A stretch of DNA of 64,000 nucleotides from Epiperipatus broadwayi (GCA_028023455.1 JAQFVV010000286.1:394870-458869), one strand, 5' to 3'. Positions 23,797 to 38,674 are shown, numbered from the stretch's first letter. Translations and numbers: made by a program. Notes: generated from the letters alone by a model not told the origin.

Positions 23797-25500
23797 ATTA
23801 TTATTCCACTGCACAATGGCAGTCTCTCCAAGTTTAATCCATTTTCTCTTATTTCTATCCTGTCTTCTCCACATCACCCAGCACATTTCCTTATTTCATT
23901 TATTCATCTCACATGTGGATCTTTCTAGTCTATTACAATTTCTTGGGAACCAGTATAAGATTTTTCACTGTCCATCTATTATCATCTCTTCTAGAAATAT
24001 GTCCAATCCATCTCCACTTCACTCTCTTAGTTCTGTCAATGATATCAGTAACACTGTCTATTCTCTCACCTATGTATTTCATTTGTGATTTCTTTTGTTA
24101 CTTCTAACATGCATCACTCCATACTTCATTGAGTAGTCTGAAATCTCAGTATTACTCTTCTGTTAAGTGTTCAAGTCTCAGATCCATAAGTAAGAACTGA
24201 TAAAACAATTACTAAAAGCCTTCCTTTTTAAAAACATAGGCATATTTCTTTTTAATATTAAGTCATTTCTACCAAAGCACTCCAAACAAGATTAATTTCA
24301 TTCATTATGTTTTTATATGTAGTAATATTCTGACCAAAGTATTGGTTGTTGTTAACACTCATTATTATAAATCTTTATTTTTTTTGTATAAAATCCAGGA
24401 AACATCACTTTAGTTGTTTTAAGATTTACCTTTAATTCTACTTTCTTAGTGTGATCTGATAACTTTTACATTTCCTGGAATTCTAAAGTATTATATGCAA
24501 AAACAATGATATCATCTGCAAAATCTAAATGACTTAATAATCTATATTTGTTATTACTTCTTTAGCTTTTCATTTTAATTTACAAAATACTTCTTGCAAA
24601 AGTGCTGTAAAAGATTTTGGAGATATGGAGTCAATTCTATCATATACTCTTTTTAATGATAATCATTTTAGTATCATTACATAATCCAATTGTTGCTGTT
24701 CTTTTTTTATAAATATTCTTTAGAATATGAGAATACCATGTGTCTATACTTTGATGATCCAATGCTCTAATTACTCAAGAAGTTTTTATAGAATCAAATA
24801 CTTTTTCATAGTATACAGATCCAAAACATAATGACAACTTATATTCATTGGATTTTTATATAAATTTTGTCAATACTTGGAAAATCATTTTTAAATTCAG
24901 CTTGTTCTTTTGATTGGTTAAAAGCCAAAAGTCACTGTAGATGATTTGTAATGACTTAGTAAAAATTTTGTATAGAACTGATAAAAAAAACTGATAGTTT
25001 TGTAATTTTTAATATCTTCTTTATCACTTTTTTAAAATATTTATGTTAATACTGCATTCTTCCAATCATCTGGTAAATATTTATCATTCAGACTTTTATG
25101 TATAACTTTATTTTAAGATATTGATTAGAATTCCATCATTTCGCAGAGCTTTTCCCTGTTTATAAATTTAATTTCATGTCTCATTTCTTCATTTAAAATC
25201 CTAGGCAGTTTGGGAGATACAGTGATTGCAGGAGGTACTTTTTCTTGTCCTTTATTGTTGTAAAATTATTGTTAGAACTCTTCTTCACCTTTCATGATGT
25301 CATCTCTCTTTTTAGTGATAGTTCCATGTTTTTTTCATTTCAGAAATAGGTTTCCTACCAATACCAAGATGTTGTTTTATCCACTTGAAGTCCCCATTGG
25401 AACATCATTGTTCTGGATCATAGCTTTTTCATCAGTTATTCTTTTTTATTTATATACATTCAGGTTACTAAATGGAGTTTTAAACTATTTACCCTATACA
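23797..25500 (-). mobile_element. RTE-clade LINE, reverse-transcriptase relic
   Basis: Read on the minus strand, this is a decayed non-LTR retrotransposon. From 5' to 3' it shows GKAPG-like text (REKLCEMM..; the family's KAPG.DGI position), LPDDWKNAVLT at 25078-25051, QAEFK scraps, FADDI at 24523-24509 (the catalytic YADD-type box of RTE), and a C-terminal part ending in ETFILQW near 23800. RTE proteins fuse an AP endonuclease to this RT. The endonuclease is not visible, so the copy is 5'-truncated or decayed beyond 25.5 kb. Stops and frameshifts are abundant. It shares its 3' end with copies at 3.6 and 37.6 kb. Confidence 0.8.
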
Positions 25501-25509
25501 TTGTAAAAC

Positions 25510-26885
25510 AGTTTAAAGTTTGTGATAACACCAAATTTCTCCATTGCTTTCTAATTTACTATATAAATATTAAAAGAAATGTCATTATATTTCCTAGTTA
25601 ATCAAATCCCAAGACAAATTTCAAAGAGAAACTATAACTTGTGACAGGTTTAATTTATTTTTTTCAAGTGCTAGAATTCAATGAATTGATCTTCTAAACA
25701 CACTGTCACAATGTTAATTAATAAAGACAGAATTCTTTATTCGTCTTTCTAATTATAGTATTTTTTGTTATGAGATTTCTATTTATGGAGATTTAGTAAA
25801 TTAAATATGTGTATTAGCATTTATACATTGAGGAATCAAATAACGAAGATTTCTAAATCTAAATTACCACATAGATTTAATAAAAAAGTAAGTATACACT
25901 ATAAATCCAAAATTATTTATTGCTACTTTACGAAGATTATTAAATATTAACACATAGATAGAACATATGTTCTCAATTACAAATTTAATTCAGTATTCTA
26001 TTAGTAATAGTAAAGTTTTATTCATCTGATTTTTCAGTTCATTCAAAGTTTATATTACTTGTTGAGATAAACATTCAATTTAAGTATAGAGCTCTCATTA
26101 ATCTTTACTATGATTTCTTTGGATTTAATGATTGGTAAAATGGGTGCTTGTCATGACTATGGGTTTTTTATTTTGGAAAATTATAAGATCTATTATGTCC
26201 ACTTGAAGTTTTGTATTTCTTATTAGTTTGTTAGATTCCTGGTTTTATGTAGGCATTGCATTTTGGATCATAGCTGCCTTTCAAATTTAGGCAAGATAGA
26301 AGGCATTAGCACCATATCTGTTTAGTAGTGCATCTGATTTAAATTATACCCACAGGTAAAAACAAACATGCAGCTAAACATTTTTCTACAGCTTCCTGGA
26401 TATTTCTCTGTAATATCCCACTCAATGAAGAATACATCACTCTAATTTGCAGAAATCACAAACAATATTAATGAAGCAAAGAAGGAACAAATCTAAGTTC
26501 TTGTGGTTATCTTTTTATACCATTAGTCTGATTCCATTGCAGAAGTAGTTATTCACAGTTTTATGTATCACTTTAGAAATTTAATTCTCCTACAAAGCTT
26601 ATTTTTATCATAAATAATTTACAATATTAATCATAACCTATATACAATACATAGTATTATGTTATCTTTAATATAACATTCATTTTTGTTTGTGGAATAA
26701 CATAATTTCAACAAACAAAATGAATGAACATTTTACAAAATTTAAGTAAGGTTTAATTATATATTTACAATCACTTTCTTTTTCCTTTTCCATTTATTAA
26801 GTTTATATTGGTAATCAACATTTCAATTTTCCATGTTTAATTAGAGAGAATAGAAATATAATGCCTCGGTTCCTCTCTAATTACA
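25510..26885. other. AT-rich DNA, no gene seen
   Basis: A weak second match to RTE text (TCCACTTGAAGT and TGGATCATAGCT near 26200-26270, compare 25380-25425) hints at another worn LINE piece. It is too short to call. Confidence 0.35.
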
Positions 26886-27496
26886 ATTAATTACACCTCT
26901 GTCTCTTTTTATGTGGTAGATAGGTTCCACAGAAAACTTGCATTAAAAAATCACACAAAAATAGACTTAACTTATCTTGAAAAATGTGGGATATGTTCCC
27001 TAATTTTCAAAAGTTGCATAAAACCAAAGCAACAACATAAAAATACTTTAAAATTAGCATTAAAAAAGGGAATAAATTATGACTAATAAAAATTTTCAAA
27101 TGTTTGAAAAAAATTGATTCAAGATAAACTTTTTTTATTAACTATTTAATTTTATTCAAAATAATATGGCTTTATGTGTAATTTATTTTACATTTTTTCA
27201 TACATATTTTAATCATTGTCACTATTTGACAATATGTGGTTCAATTGTAAACTAGTAAGACATCATTATTTGTCACAAGAGAAAATACAATTAGTACCAA
27301 CTTCAGTCTCATGCTGTGTTAATGGTTTTCTGATGACAATGTAATCAGTAACTAAACTTGATGATGATGATTTTACTAACTGTTTATGAAGCTTGTGATA
27401 TCCAGACTGCTATGTATATCTGTTAGAGAATGCACTTCCATGAGTGCAACTATATATAACATGCTTCTACGAGTGTGTTAATAATGACTAAAAGTT

Positions 27497-27655
27497 AAAT
27501 TTTCTTTTATATACATATATACATGGAGAAACTTTTAGACAGAAAAATGTTATAAGTAAAAATATTTAAAAACTTTTAAAGATACATTCTTTTTAAGTAG
27601 AAATTAAAAGTTCTTAAATATATAAAAGTTTCTCCATGTGAATATGTGTATAAAA
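27497..27655. repeat. Inverted repeat inside the pogo-like element
   Basis: TTTTCTTTTATATACATATA..CATGGAGAAACTTTTA (27497-27537) pairs imperfectly with 27605-27655. The spacer is about 65 bases. It may be a nested small element or a hairpin. Confidence 0.6.
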
Positions 27656-27720
27656 GAAAATATAAACATACACATACATAACACGGACAGACAACTATTT
27701 AACTCCCATTGGAATTTACT

Positions 27721-27903
27721 TCATAATTTCATGTCATTAACAAGAAAATGATTTTCCAATTGATTAGAAAGTTGAAGACTTTCTTGAATAATTTTTGCTG
27801 TGAAATGAACAGGTTCCACTTCTGTTTCATTATCTTTTTCTAAATCTTCTGCAATATTTAAATTTATTGCCAAACTTTTTTCCAACAGGCATTTAAAGTA
27901 TTA
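27721..27903 (-). pseudogene. pogo/Tigger-type transposase C-terminal fragment
   Basis: An open stretch of about 60 codons ends at TGA (27723-27721). It contains an acidic run (AEDLEKDNETEVEP) and then HFTAKIIQESLQLSNQLENHF. Tigger-type transposases end with an acidic linker followed by an EP..FT.K....A..L......FE pattern, which this resembles. The catalytic DDE core is absent. The match is judged by eye from pattern only, and a CENP-B-like domesticated gene is not suggested because the frame opens from a stop. Confidence 0.5.
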
Positions 27904-28069
27904 AAATTTAATGCATTTATATAAAATAAGAAAATTCCAATTTTAAGTGAAATATGAACTTCTTTATCACATAAAAGAAATCACATAAAAAGATATTAGG
28001 AAGAAACATGAATCACATAACTTCAAAATCGCATTAAAAAAATCCACACAAAAAGAGACCCAGGTGTAC

Positions 28070-29400
28070 CTTTTTTTCTTATCTTAAAAAAAATCTACAT
28101 GTACATTTTCCATTATTATTATTGCCTTTTAGAGTAGTTACAATACAATAAGAAATCCTGTTTATTAAATTTAAAAAAATCTACACATTTTTATATATTA
28201 TTATATTTTATAAAATATACTTTTCTCTCAACAGTCTTCTTTCATGGTAGAATGCCAAACATATGTTGTATTAAAAATAACAGTATACTATAGTAAAAAT
28301 ATTAGGCAAAGATAATATATTACATTCCCCCTTAAAAACTGTTTTTTTTATTATATAAATGTTCTCTTCATAATCAAATCTATTGGTTGAGCTTAGAAAA
28401 AGTTTTAAAATATGTGAAGATCAAAGTATTTTTAGTTCTTAAGCAAAATGAGAATTGAATTATTAGAATCAAATTGAATTTGTGATTTAGCGTTTGTTCT
28501 AAATTTATTAATTCATTTTAATATCAATAATTATGTGCTTATAATGCTCGTTAAAGAAGTTATACATATTATTAAATTTATTTAAAGCTTAGGGTTTTCA
28601 AAGAATTTAATAAAAGTTTTATATGGGAAAATTTATTTACTTACAATTTGGTAAAAAAAAAAGTTTCTATTTTTTTTTTTTTTTTGCAAATCTGATAGAA
28701 TGCAAATTTAATCTCTTTTTGTTAATATTATACATTGTATATTTAGTTTTTTCAGAAGATAAAGTTGAACAATTTAATATAAATATTTTTTTACTAATCA
28801 CTTATTTGTAACATCGATTCAATTGCTTTTGAAAGCAATTGATAAAATTTTCTCAACTATCTAAAATCCATTTTCAGTGTGAATAGATGACTTTCACAGT
28901 GATATGCCAACTAAAAATAATGTTTACAATGTAATAAATCATTACATGAGAAATATTATGAAGGACAAGAAGTTTTATCAATATGTACAAATTTATTTAA
29001 ATAATGAAAAATACATAAATGTAAAAAAAATGGCTCTTAATTCTTTAATAATTTTCAGTTATATTTAAAGAGAAACCTTTTTTTTTCTTTATGAATCTAA
29101 TTAAAAAGCCCACAATAATCAGATTAAATTCTTTACATTTAGAAAGTATTAAATTAAAAATTGCTATTATAAATTTGAGCCCAAAATAAAAATAATAATA
29201 ACCAATACAAACCATTTCAACAATTCTAATTTTTCATTTTTGTTTTTTGTTTTTTAATTAATTTATGTATGACTATAAATACGTTCAAGAATAACATCTT
29301 ATTTAACAAAATAAATCATTTTGTAATTGTTTTACTTATTTTACTTTTTATTTTATTTTAATATTCTCTAAGTTGTATATATATATATGAGAATATATTA
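28070..29400. other. AT-rich DNA, no gene seen
   Basis: A short T-run-rich frame at 28623-28811 is compositional. Nothing recognised. Confidence 0.5.
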
Positions 29401-29412
29401 TAATGTATAACA

Positions 29413-29690
29413 CTAACAGAAAAATAGATAGAAATCATCCCAATCATCTTTCACAACGTTAAGATATTTCAGCAATTTCCTCTGTGAACATTTATTTACA
29501 TAGAATGTTGCTGAAAAGTGATAATTTAAATAGTATATATATATATAGTGATGTGAGCCAATTAGTTCGAACCAGCTGATCTGGAGGTGGGTAACAATGA
29601 TAGAGATTTTGAATTCTATCTCTTTCTGCACTCTTTCTGCATTTATGTAAACAAAGCTTGTTTGGAGCTGATTGGTAAGCTCCATCTAGT
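29413..29690. other. Slightly GC-richer unrecognised segment
   Basis: Text such as GGAGCTGATTGGTAAGCTCC contains a short hairpin (GGAGCT/AGCTCC). A 90-codon minus-strand frame overlaps a TA repeat and is unlikely to be a gene. Origin unknown. Confidence 0.3.
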
Positions 29691-29699
29691 GATCATAAA

Positions 29700-31620
29700 A
29701 TGCAAGCTTAAAGACAACTTACAAAATTTGTAACTTGTTTGATTATCATATATATATATTTAATGTGGTGTTTGGGTAAAACTGTTGGTCATACTTGATA
29801 TAGTATATAAAATGTATAAAATAATATAATTAGCATAATAAACAAACACTTGTACATACACAGGCATACATAAATACATATATCCATATATTTTTTAATT
29901 TTATTTTTAAAATATTTTCAAATATCTTTTATTGGTTATGGGAAATTATTAGGAAATACAAGTATTAGAATACATAAATACAGATTTAACAAGTATTGTG
30001 GTTGTGAGGTCAACAATACTTTCTTGGTTACTTTTATTCTTTTGTATAAAGTTATACAAAATTGTTGCAGGAAAAACTTAGGTATTAACTATTAAGAATT
30101 ATATTCAGGTGTTTAAAAAGGAAATAAAGTGATCCTCTTTTTTTAAATCCATGTTTTATTTCTTCTTACTTTTTAATCACAATTTATTTTTACATATTTG
30201 TTTTTCATAATTGAGTGATTGGCTAATATTGATATAATTGAATTATTTCTTTATGTTAAATGTTATTATAACCATGCTTTATTAAATATTATAGTAACTG
30301 CTGGGAGAAGGATATGATCTGTCTCTGAGACAAGCTTTTTATTAATTAATAGAGGAACGAAAACTTTTCCAACATCAGTTAGTTTTATTGACTACATTTT
30401 GAACTATATATATCAAACTTTCTACATTTGCATAAACTTTGATTCTGTTTATTTTAGATAAATACATTATTGATTATTACTATCATATATTAGGCTAAAT
30501 ATTATTATATTCTCAACTAAGACATAAACATTAAAATATATGACCTTCAGTTCTCTTCCATTTTAATTTCTCTTTAACAAGCTCATCCAAATTATATTCA
30601 TAGGTGAAGATCAATAGTAATATTTCTATAACTGATTATAAATGCATTAGTGTTATATGAGATATTTATACCAAAGTGCAATTAATATTAAAATTATCAT
30701 TTTTTTAAATAAATTTAATAATTTAACCTGTTTTTTTTTTTGTTGTTGTTGTTGTTTTTTTTTTTTTTGGTAAATAAAAATAAAAATTGCTTTTAGCTGA
30801 ATTTCCCATGTATAATATATTCTTTGACAATATTAATGAATAAATGAGATTCTTGAAAAGATTTTTTGGTCTCCTGAATAGTGTTTCAAAATGAAAGCTT
30901 GGTTTTAAACTCTTTTTCTCTATTTTTGACTATGTTTTTAAAAAAAATCAGGATTTTCTTTCATGTGGGATGGTTTAGATTCTAATGCTTTTAAAGAAAA
31001 GATTATTCAATATAGAATTATATAGTTTCTCTCACATAGCTCATTGTCCCTGAAAAAGGGCTATTCCTAATTCGAGAGCAGTAGCTGAAGCTCTTAAGAC
31101 CGCATATAAAAAGAAAGTCCGTTTTTTCACTCAATTGACTATTTTAATTATTTTCTTAGATTCTTCATTCTTACTGAATATGTGTCTATATGTGTGTTTT
31201 ATATATATAAAAAGATAAATATTCATTAAAAGCTATTTATTAAAAATTCATAGCTAACTTTTAAATTTTTCATTTGATAAACTTGGGAATAATATACAAT
31301 ATTATCTTCAAACATAATCTTTTTTAATAAAATTATTGAACTGAATTTACATATAAATTATTATGCAAAATAAGTGAAATTAGAAATTTCAAAATTTTTC
31401 GTGTAAAAATATATTCTTTTGCATACAAATTATCTAAACAATTTAAATATGTATTGTGTTTATAAATTATTTTTGTTGTATGTAATGAATAAAAACACCT
31501 TGTATTTTAGCGTGTTTGTTTGTTTTTATATGATTAATATTTGATAAATACTTGGCATATTATATTTTTATTTATACATTCTTTTATTATTTATCATAAT
31601 AAGCATTCGTAACTATTCAT
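29700..31620. other. AT-rich DNA, no gene; two weak PLE-tail-like words
   Basis: CCCTGAAAAAGGGC at about 31050 and CTGAGAC..CGAAAAC at about 30335-30380 resemble worn PLE 3' ends. Neither has supporting homology. Otherwise nothing recognised. Confidence 0.3.
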
Positions 31621-31637
31621 AACTGGAATACAGTATA

Positions 31638-31655
31638 CATATATATATATATATA

Positions 31656-31687
<32 letters not shown>

Positions 31688-31690
31688 TGT
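31638..31690. repeat. (TA)n(GT)n compound microsatellite
   Basis: A TA array passes directly into a GT array with one GG interruption. Confidence 0.95.
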
Positions 31691-31699
31691 AGGTGCGAG

Positions 31700-32690
31700 T
31701 GCGTTAATGTTCTCTGCAAATAGCAATTTGCGGACCAAAGAAATAGGGCACAACAAATAAATAATAGTTATTGATCCTTGATAGTAATTTGATATTGTGT
31801 TCTACCACTTTAATACTAATTTATTCTTGCATCTTATATTTGACAGTATCGTATATCACAAAAAAATAAAGCCTTTTACATAATTACTATGTGTATATGG
31901 GTATATATAATAAATAATAAGTTAATCATTTCACTTAATAAAAATATTATAAAATTATATCTATTTGTTTTTCACATTCTACAAATCTCATGTACACATG
32001 ATTATTTCCATTTATTAACTGAGTTTTAGTTGTTCTTATTTTGAGCCTTTAAAAAAACTTCTTTATGGAATAAAATATATTTTGGGGGAACTAAAAATGG
32101 ACAATCTTTACAGATATCTATTTATATAACAAAAAATAATAAATTTAATTTTATACAATCTATAGACACATCTTATTTTAATATCTACATCTATGACTCT
32201 TATACTAAGTAATGAAAAATAAAATAATGCAGCAGGTAGAAAGTGTACTTTTACACTACTCACTACATTATTAAGCACATTTGAAGTAAAGAGAAATCAA
32301 CAAAATATTCATTTTAAAAAAATTCAGGTGCTAAATAAATAATAAATAAATTGAACAAGCAAGTTCAATATGACTTAAGATGTACTCTCAGATCCAATAA
32401 TATTAATAACACTCAATTTAAATTGAATCTTTTGGATAACAGATGTGATGATGGGAATGAAAACATAAACATGTATAATGAATAATAAAATATTTATTTA
32501 CAATATAATATTTTAATATAATAAAATATACAAAAGGCAGATACGTAAATATTACAAAATACCACTGATATAAACAAGTAAAACATATTTTCTTTTTGAG
32601 TAAATTTAGGTAAAATTATAATTATAATTTACATTATTTAAGAAGTTCTCAAACATTTATTTAAGATACTAACCATCTAGCAATTACGTC
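31700..32690. other. AT-rich DNA, no gene seen
   Basis: Nothing recognised. Confidence 0.5.
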
Positions 32691-32717
32691 CACAGAATAT
32701 CAGATATATATATATAT

Positions 32718-32742
32718 ATGCCTATACACAGACCATTTAAGA

Positions 32743-32803
<61 letters not shown>

Positions 32804-32829
32804 TATACACAGACCATTTAAGATGATAT
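32718..32829. repeat. Direct duplication flanking a (TA)n array
   Basis: ATGCCTATACACAGACCATT (continuing TAAGATGATAT) occurs at about 32718 and again at about 32800, with a TA array of about 55 bp between. It looks like a tandem duplication mediated by slippage in the TA repeat. Confidence 0.85.
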
Positions 32830-33158
32830 TAAAACTACAATACCAGTGACATTTAAAAATCAATGTGGACATATAACTCTAATGACATTGCAAGGATAGC
32901 TAGATATTACGTAAAAATATCTATATAGGCATTAAATTTACTAATGTATATAAGGGGCAAAATAAAAAACTCAGTACTAACAATAAACTAACATCTCTAA
33001 AATTAAATTATAGTAGTGCTTGCAGAGCAATTGCATACATGGATGTGTATTAAATGTTATCATATAATAAAATACACACTACTAAAAGCAAAATGAATGG
33101 TGATAAATAGATAAATGGTCACCTGGTAACTCAACCTGGCACTGCCAATGCAAATAAG

Positions 33159-33641
<483 letters not shown>

Positions 33642-33659
33642 ATAGAAGGGGCTTACCTA

Positions 33660-36290
33660 ATATAACAGCAACTATTCAACTAAATGCCAAAAGTGATACC
33701 TGTCTCCAAGCAGCATGTCAATTAATAAATCAACAAGGCATGAATTTATTAATAATAAATAGAAAAGATAACTTGCACACCTATTCGTATGCACAATAAC
33801 ATATATATTTGGTCTAAAAATATATGCAAATCAATGCACTATACTTGCAAAGCAATATCAAATATTAAGAATTTTAAAAGTTATCTCAGCACACACCCAG
33901 ACTTCCAAATTATTCATTTCATACACTTATCAAATATAGAAAATCTGTTTTACTCTGTGCACAGTAATACATTTTTATTATATTGGGATATAAATTCCAA
34001 AAACATTTAATAATTTATAACTTACCAACCTTTTACCTGAATATGTTTTCTTAGCAAGTCTTTTGGTGACATATATATTATTATAAATATACCTTATAAT
34101 ATATTGCATATAAAATAATAATTAAATAAGCATAATTAATATAACTATAATACAATAATAATAAACATATACCAATTTCATAAAACAATAAATATGTTAC
34201 ACTTTCTTTTATTATTTAAAATGAAAATAACCCTTTTTAATTGAGAAGTCCTTTTGTTGTCCCATTTCACAAAAATATATAGCACAGTTTTATTAATGAA
34301 GAGAAAACAAATGAACAAGCAAACATTTGAAAGCAGGGGTGTCTTTTTTAAAAAACATTGTCTGCAATTTTAATTTTAAACGGAAATGATCCAAGAGCAA
34401 ATATGGCAAGTTTAATAATAAACAGGTAACAAATAGTTCCATAATGAAATTGAGGTAATAGTTTGGCAATATTAAGACATGCAACAAATTTAAATCATTT
34501 TTATCTTTTGTACAGCAATAAAATATACTTTTAATAAATGAATAGACGAATTACGAAGGAATGAATTATAATAATGCTAAGATATCCTCTTATTTGAATT
34601 GTAAGTAATACTGATATATAATGGTTTTTCCACTTATCAAAAAAAATCATTCTATATAACATCTTTTATCATAATTAAATAAAAGCAATTTAAAATGACT
34701 ATTTTATTTTGTCTTTTAAATTAGTGATACCATTAAAAGAACTCATTATTGTATTCATTTTGTTAATTAAAGATATAACAATGTTCCAAAATAGTTCCTG
34801 TTATAATAATAATAACTCTATTTTAGTTATTAAATTGTTTGCATAAAATACTTTTCTTCTGAAGTAAAACATTTGGTCAAATATAAAAGACGATATTTAT
34901 AATATTGATAATTAGTTTATGTAACTAGTTTAAAACTTTAAATGATGAAGTGTTAATAAAATGGTTTTATAGCCAAAAGGTCAAAATTAAGTAATAGTCA
35001 TGGTAAATTCAACATGCATATAACTTTCCAGCTTATTAGTCTGCAGTAAGTGTCATATTCAGAGCATTCTGGAATTTCCTGCATAACAATATAGCTTTTT
35101 GAATTTTCTAATGAGATGTTGTTTATGAGCAAGTGAACATGTATTGGCATAGTAGACTTATTTAAATGGCCCAAGTTGTTTCTAGCTCAATATTATTAAC
35201 TGGTAAAATAAATTATTTTAAAAAAGTTTTAAAAATTATTAATTAAATTGAACAGAAAAGGAGAATTAATTGAGAAGTAAGAATAATTTTATTTTTCCAG
35301 GTTTTTTTTCTTCTCAAGCATGTGTGCTTGCTCTTTTGATTGCAAAGTTTGTCACATTACATTAATTAATCAATCAACAATTAGTATTGGGGCAGGATTT
35401 TTGAAATTAATTAACAATTTTAATCTTTTATTAACTTAGTTGCATAAAATAAAATTGACCTTCACCTTTTAATAATTAATACATCTAAGAATACATTTAA
35501 ACATATGATGTCTAGACAGTAAAAATAATTAATCTTATTAACTTTATCTTAATTATTTAATAAAAATTATCTACATAATTTAAAGAAAATATATTTTTAC
35601 TCTAAAATAAATGCTTTTTACCTATCATTAAATTACTCTCATATTAAAATTCCATTTTTAAAATATATTATTTTTAAAAATAATTAATACTTTAAAACAA
35701 TCCTTTTTAAACTTCCTTCTTTAACACATATGCACATATATTATGAATGTATACTAGAAAATGATTAAAGGGACTTATAAAATTTACTGCAGGTTTAAAA
35801 AATAGTATTTTAAAAATACAGACAAAAAACAAAATTTACTTGCTGAAATTTATTTAAGATAAAACCTATTGCAAACTAGCTGTTTCTTCAGCTTCACATT
35901 AAATTCTCATTTTAAATAGATATTATATGAATTAGCTGATACTTTAGTAACTACTACTTTAAATGCATTTTAACACTGATTAATAAATAATATTTTATCA
36001 AATAGCAAACCAAAGCTCTATTTAATATAGTTAACTCAAAACATAGTATATTTTAAACTAATTTTTATCCAAGTTTAACTTATCAAATTCTGTCTTTAAC
36101 AATTATTAAATCAATTAATTGATATTTTTTTAGATAATTATCATTCAAATATATTTAACAAAGATACTTTCTAAATACTTTAGATTGCATAATTAAGATG
36201 TTATATGGCTTAAAAATAATAAAGTTTATAATGGTTATTTTTAATTGAGTTTAAACAAATTAAAGTGCTACCTATTATATTTAACCCTTT
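33660..36290. other. AT-rich DNA, no gene seen
   Basis: Only short compositional frames. Nothing recognised. Confidence 0.5.
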
Positions 36291-36295
36291 ATGAG

Positions 36296-37201
<906 letters not shown>

Positions 37202-37204
37202 TTT

Positions 37205-37600
37205 GAAGAAAATTGAAGATAGAGATCAAATTCATGTCCCAGAAAATATTTTCACAGCTATTTGAGCTTAGCTTAACAAACAGTAAAATAGATGTTACAC
37301 ATTGTTTTAATAATTACTAAATTTTAGGTTACATAGTATGTTCATACATATAATCTATAAATAAAGATTTTTTATATCTAAATAAAATCCAATATGTTAT
37401 CTGTTGTTTATGAATGCTTCAATAAATGTACTTATTTTATTCACTATTTTATTAAAAAATAGTGATAATAATAAAAAAGATATACATATAAATTTTCCTC
37501 CCACATATTTCATATATTTTGTGTTATTGTTTATTTTTAATTATTTATAACAATAATAATAATAAAAATACATTGCCAATATATAATTTTTGTGTTAGTG
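37205..37600. other. AT-rich DNA, no gene seen
   Basis: A small hairpin ACTATTTTATT/AATAGT near 37442 and short ATA repeats only. Confidence 0.5.
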
Positions 37601-37602
37601 AT

Positions 37603-38548
37603 ATCATCATCATCAACCATTATCAATACACTGCAGGATGAAAGTCTCTTGAAGTTTAATCCATCTTCTCTGATTTTTATCTTCTCTTCTCCACATCATC
37701 CCTGCACACTTTCTTATTTAATCCATCCTTTTCACATGTGGTCTCTTTCTGGGTCTTTTACAATCTCTTGGTATCCAGTTTAAGATTTCAATTTTGCATC
37801 TATTATCATCTGTTCTAGCAATATGTTCAGCCCAACTCCAGTCTTTTTATTTTTTCAATGAGTTTAGTAACACATGTTTGTTCTCTTACCCATATATTGC
37901 ATTTTGATCTCTTCTTGTTACTCCCAACATGTATCTCTCCATACTTCTTTGAGTGATCTGAAGTCTCTGTATTGCTCTTCTATTAAGTGTCTCAGTCTCA
38001 GATCCATAAGTAAGAACTGGTAAAACACATTTATTAAAAACTTTCCTTTTCAAACACATAAGCATATTTCCTTTTAGTATCTAGTTATTTCTACCAAAAG
38101 TACTCCAACAAAGTTTAATTCTATGATTAATTTCATCCATTATGTTTCCATCTGTATTAATAACCTGACCAAAGTATTTGTAACTGTTAACTTCTTCTAA
38201 CTCATCATAATCAATCTTTATTTTCATATTATGAGAAAATTCATTAAACATTACTTTAGTCTTTTAACATTTATCTTTAGTCTTACTTTCTTACTTTCGT
38301 CTGATAACTCCTGAAAAATTTCCTGCAGCTCTAAAGCATTATTTGAAAAAACAACTACTTCATCTGCAAAATCTAAATGACTTAAATAATTTCCATTTAC
38401 TTTCATTCATTTAGCTTCCCATATTAATCCATGAAATACTTCTTGCAGTAATGCTGTAAAAAGTTTTGGAGATATAGAGTCACCCTGTCTTACACCCTTC
38501 TCAATGTTGACTTTCCCAGTATCATTATGTAATCTAATTGTTGCTGTT
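37603..38548 (-). mobile_element. RTE-clade LINE fragment, interrupted by PLE-B
   Basis: On the minus strand this fragment begins in an RT core and runs to the LINE 3' end. GVRQGDSISPKLFTALLQEVF (given here in two parts: GVRQGDSISPKLF and TALLQEVF) lies in the 63-codon frame 38598-38407 and is a hallmark of RTE/BovB-type RT. The catalytic box reads FADE at about 38370-38359 instead of FADD. QRSMERYMLGVTRRDQ follows near 37940, and the C-terminus ETFILQC ends at a GATGATGAT tail at 37603. The 5' side stops in a TA repeat directly before the PLE-B palindrome, so the rest was lost or displaced. Confidence 0.85.
38407..38548 (-). pseudogene. RTE reverse-transcriptase segment with GVRQGD motif
   Basis: The segment carries GVRQGDSISPKLF, the nucleotide- and template-contacting region 2a/3 of RTE reverse transcriptases. 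The apparent start of the open frame lies in the flanking TA repeat and is not native. The frame breaks before the active-site box, where the second Asp is replaced by Glu. Confidence 0.85.
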
Positions 38549-38610
38549 GCATATATATACATATGTATATATATAAAATACATATTTTGTGGATTCATCT
38601 GTGTTAAAAA

Positions 38611-38674
38611 CTTTTAATATAAATATACTGATGTTTCGACTTGGTCACACAAGTCATCCACAGAGTTATAAAAG
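38611..38674 (-). ncRNA. Hammerhead ribozyme-like motif, left arm of PLE-B
   Basis: Minus-strand order: CTTTTA, ACT, CTGTGGA (38663-38657), T, GACTTG-TGTGAC-CAAGTC stem-loop, GAAAC (38637-38633), ATC (38632-38630), AGT, a ten-base loop side, TAAAAG (38616-38611). Stem II is a perfect six-pair stem. Stem I can form ACT/AGT plus CTTTTA/TAAAAG around an internal loop. Departures: U at the A6 position, and ATC instead of GTC, which looks like CpG decay. Confidence 0.45.

Larger units (their letters stand above)
26894..28066 (-). mobile_element. pogo/Tigger-like DNA transposon, internally deleted
   Basis: The ends are inverted: CACCTCTGTCTCTTTTTATG on the left and, reading in from the right, CACCTGGGTCTCTTTTTGTG. 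TA lies directly outside each end (26892-26893 and 28067-28068), the expected duplication for Tc1/mariner-superfamily elements. The only coding remnant is a transposase C-terminus on the minus strand at 27721-27903. At about 1.17 kb it is well short of a full pogo/Tigger element, so the helix-turn-helix and catalytic region are deleted. The left 340 bp recur at 5406. Confidence 0.65.
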
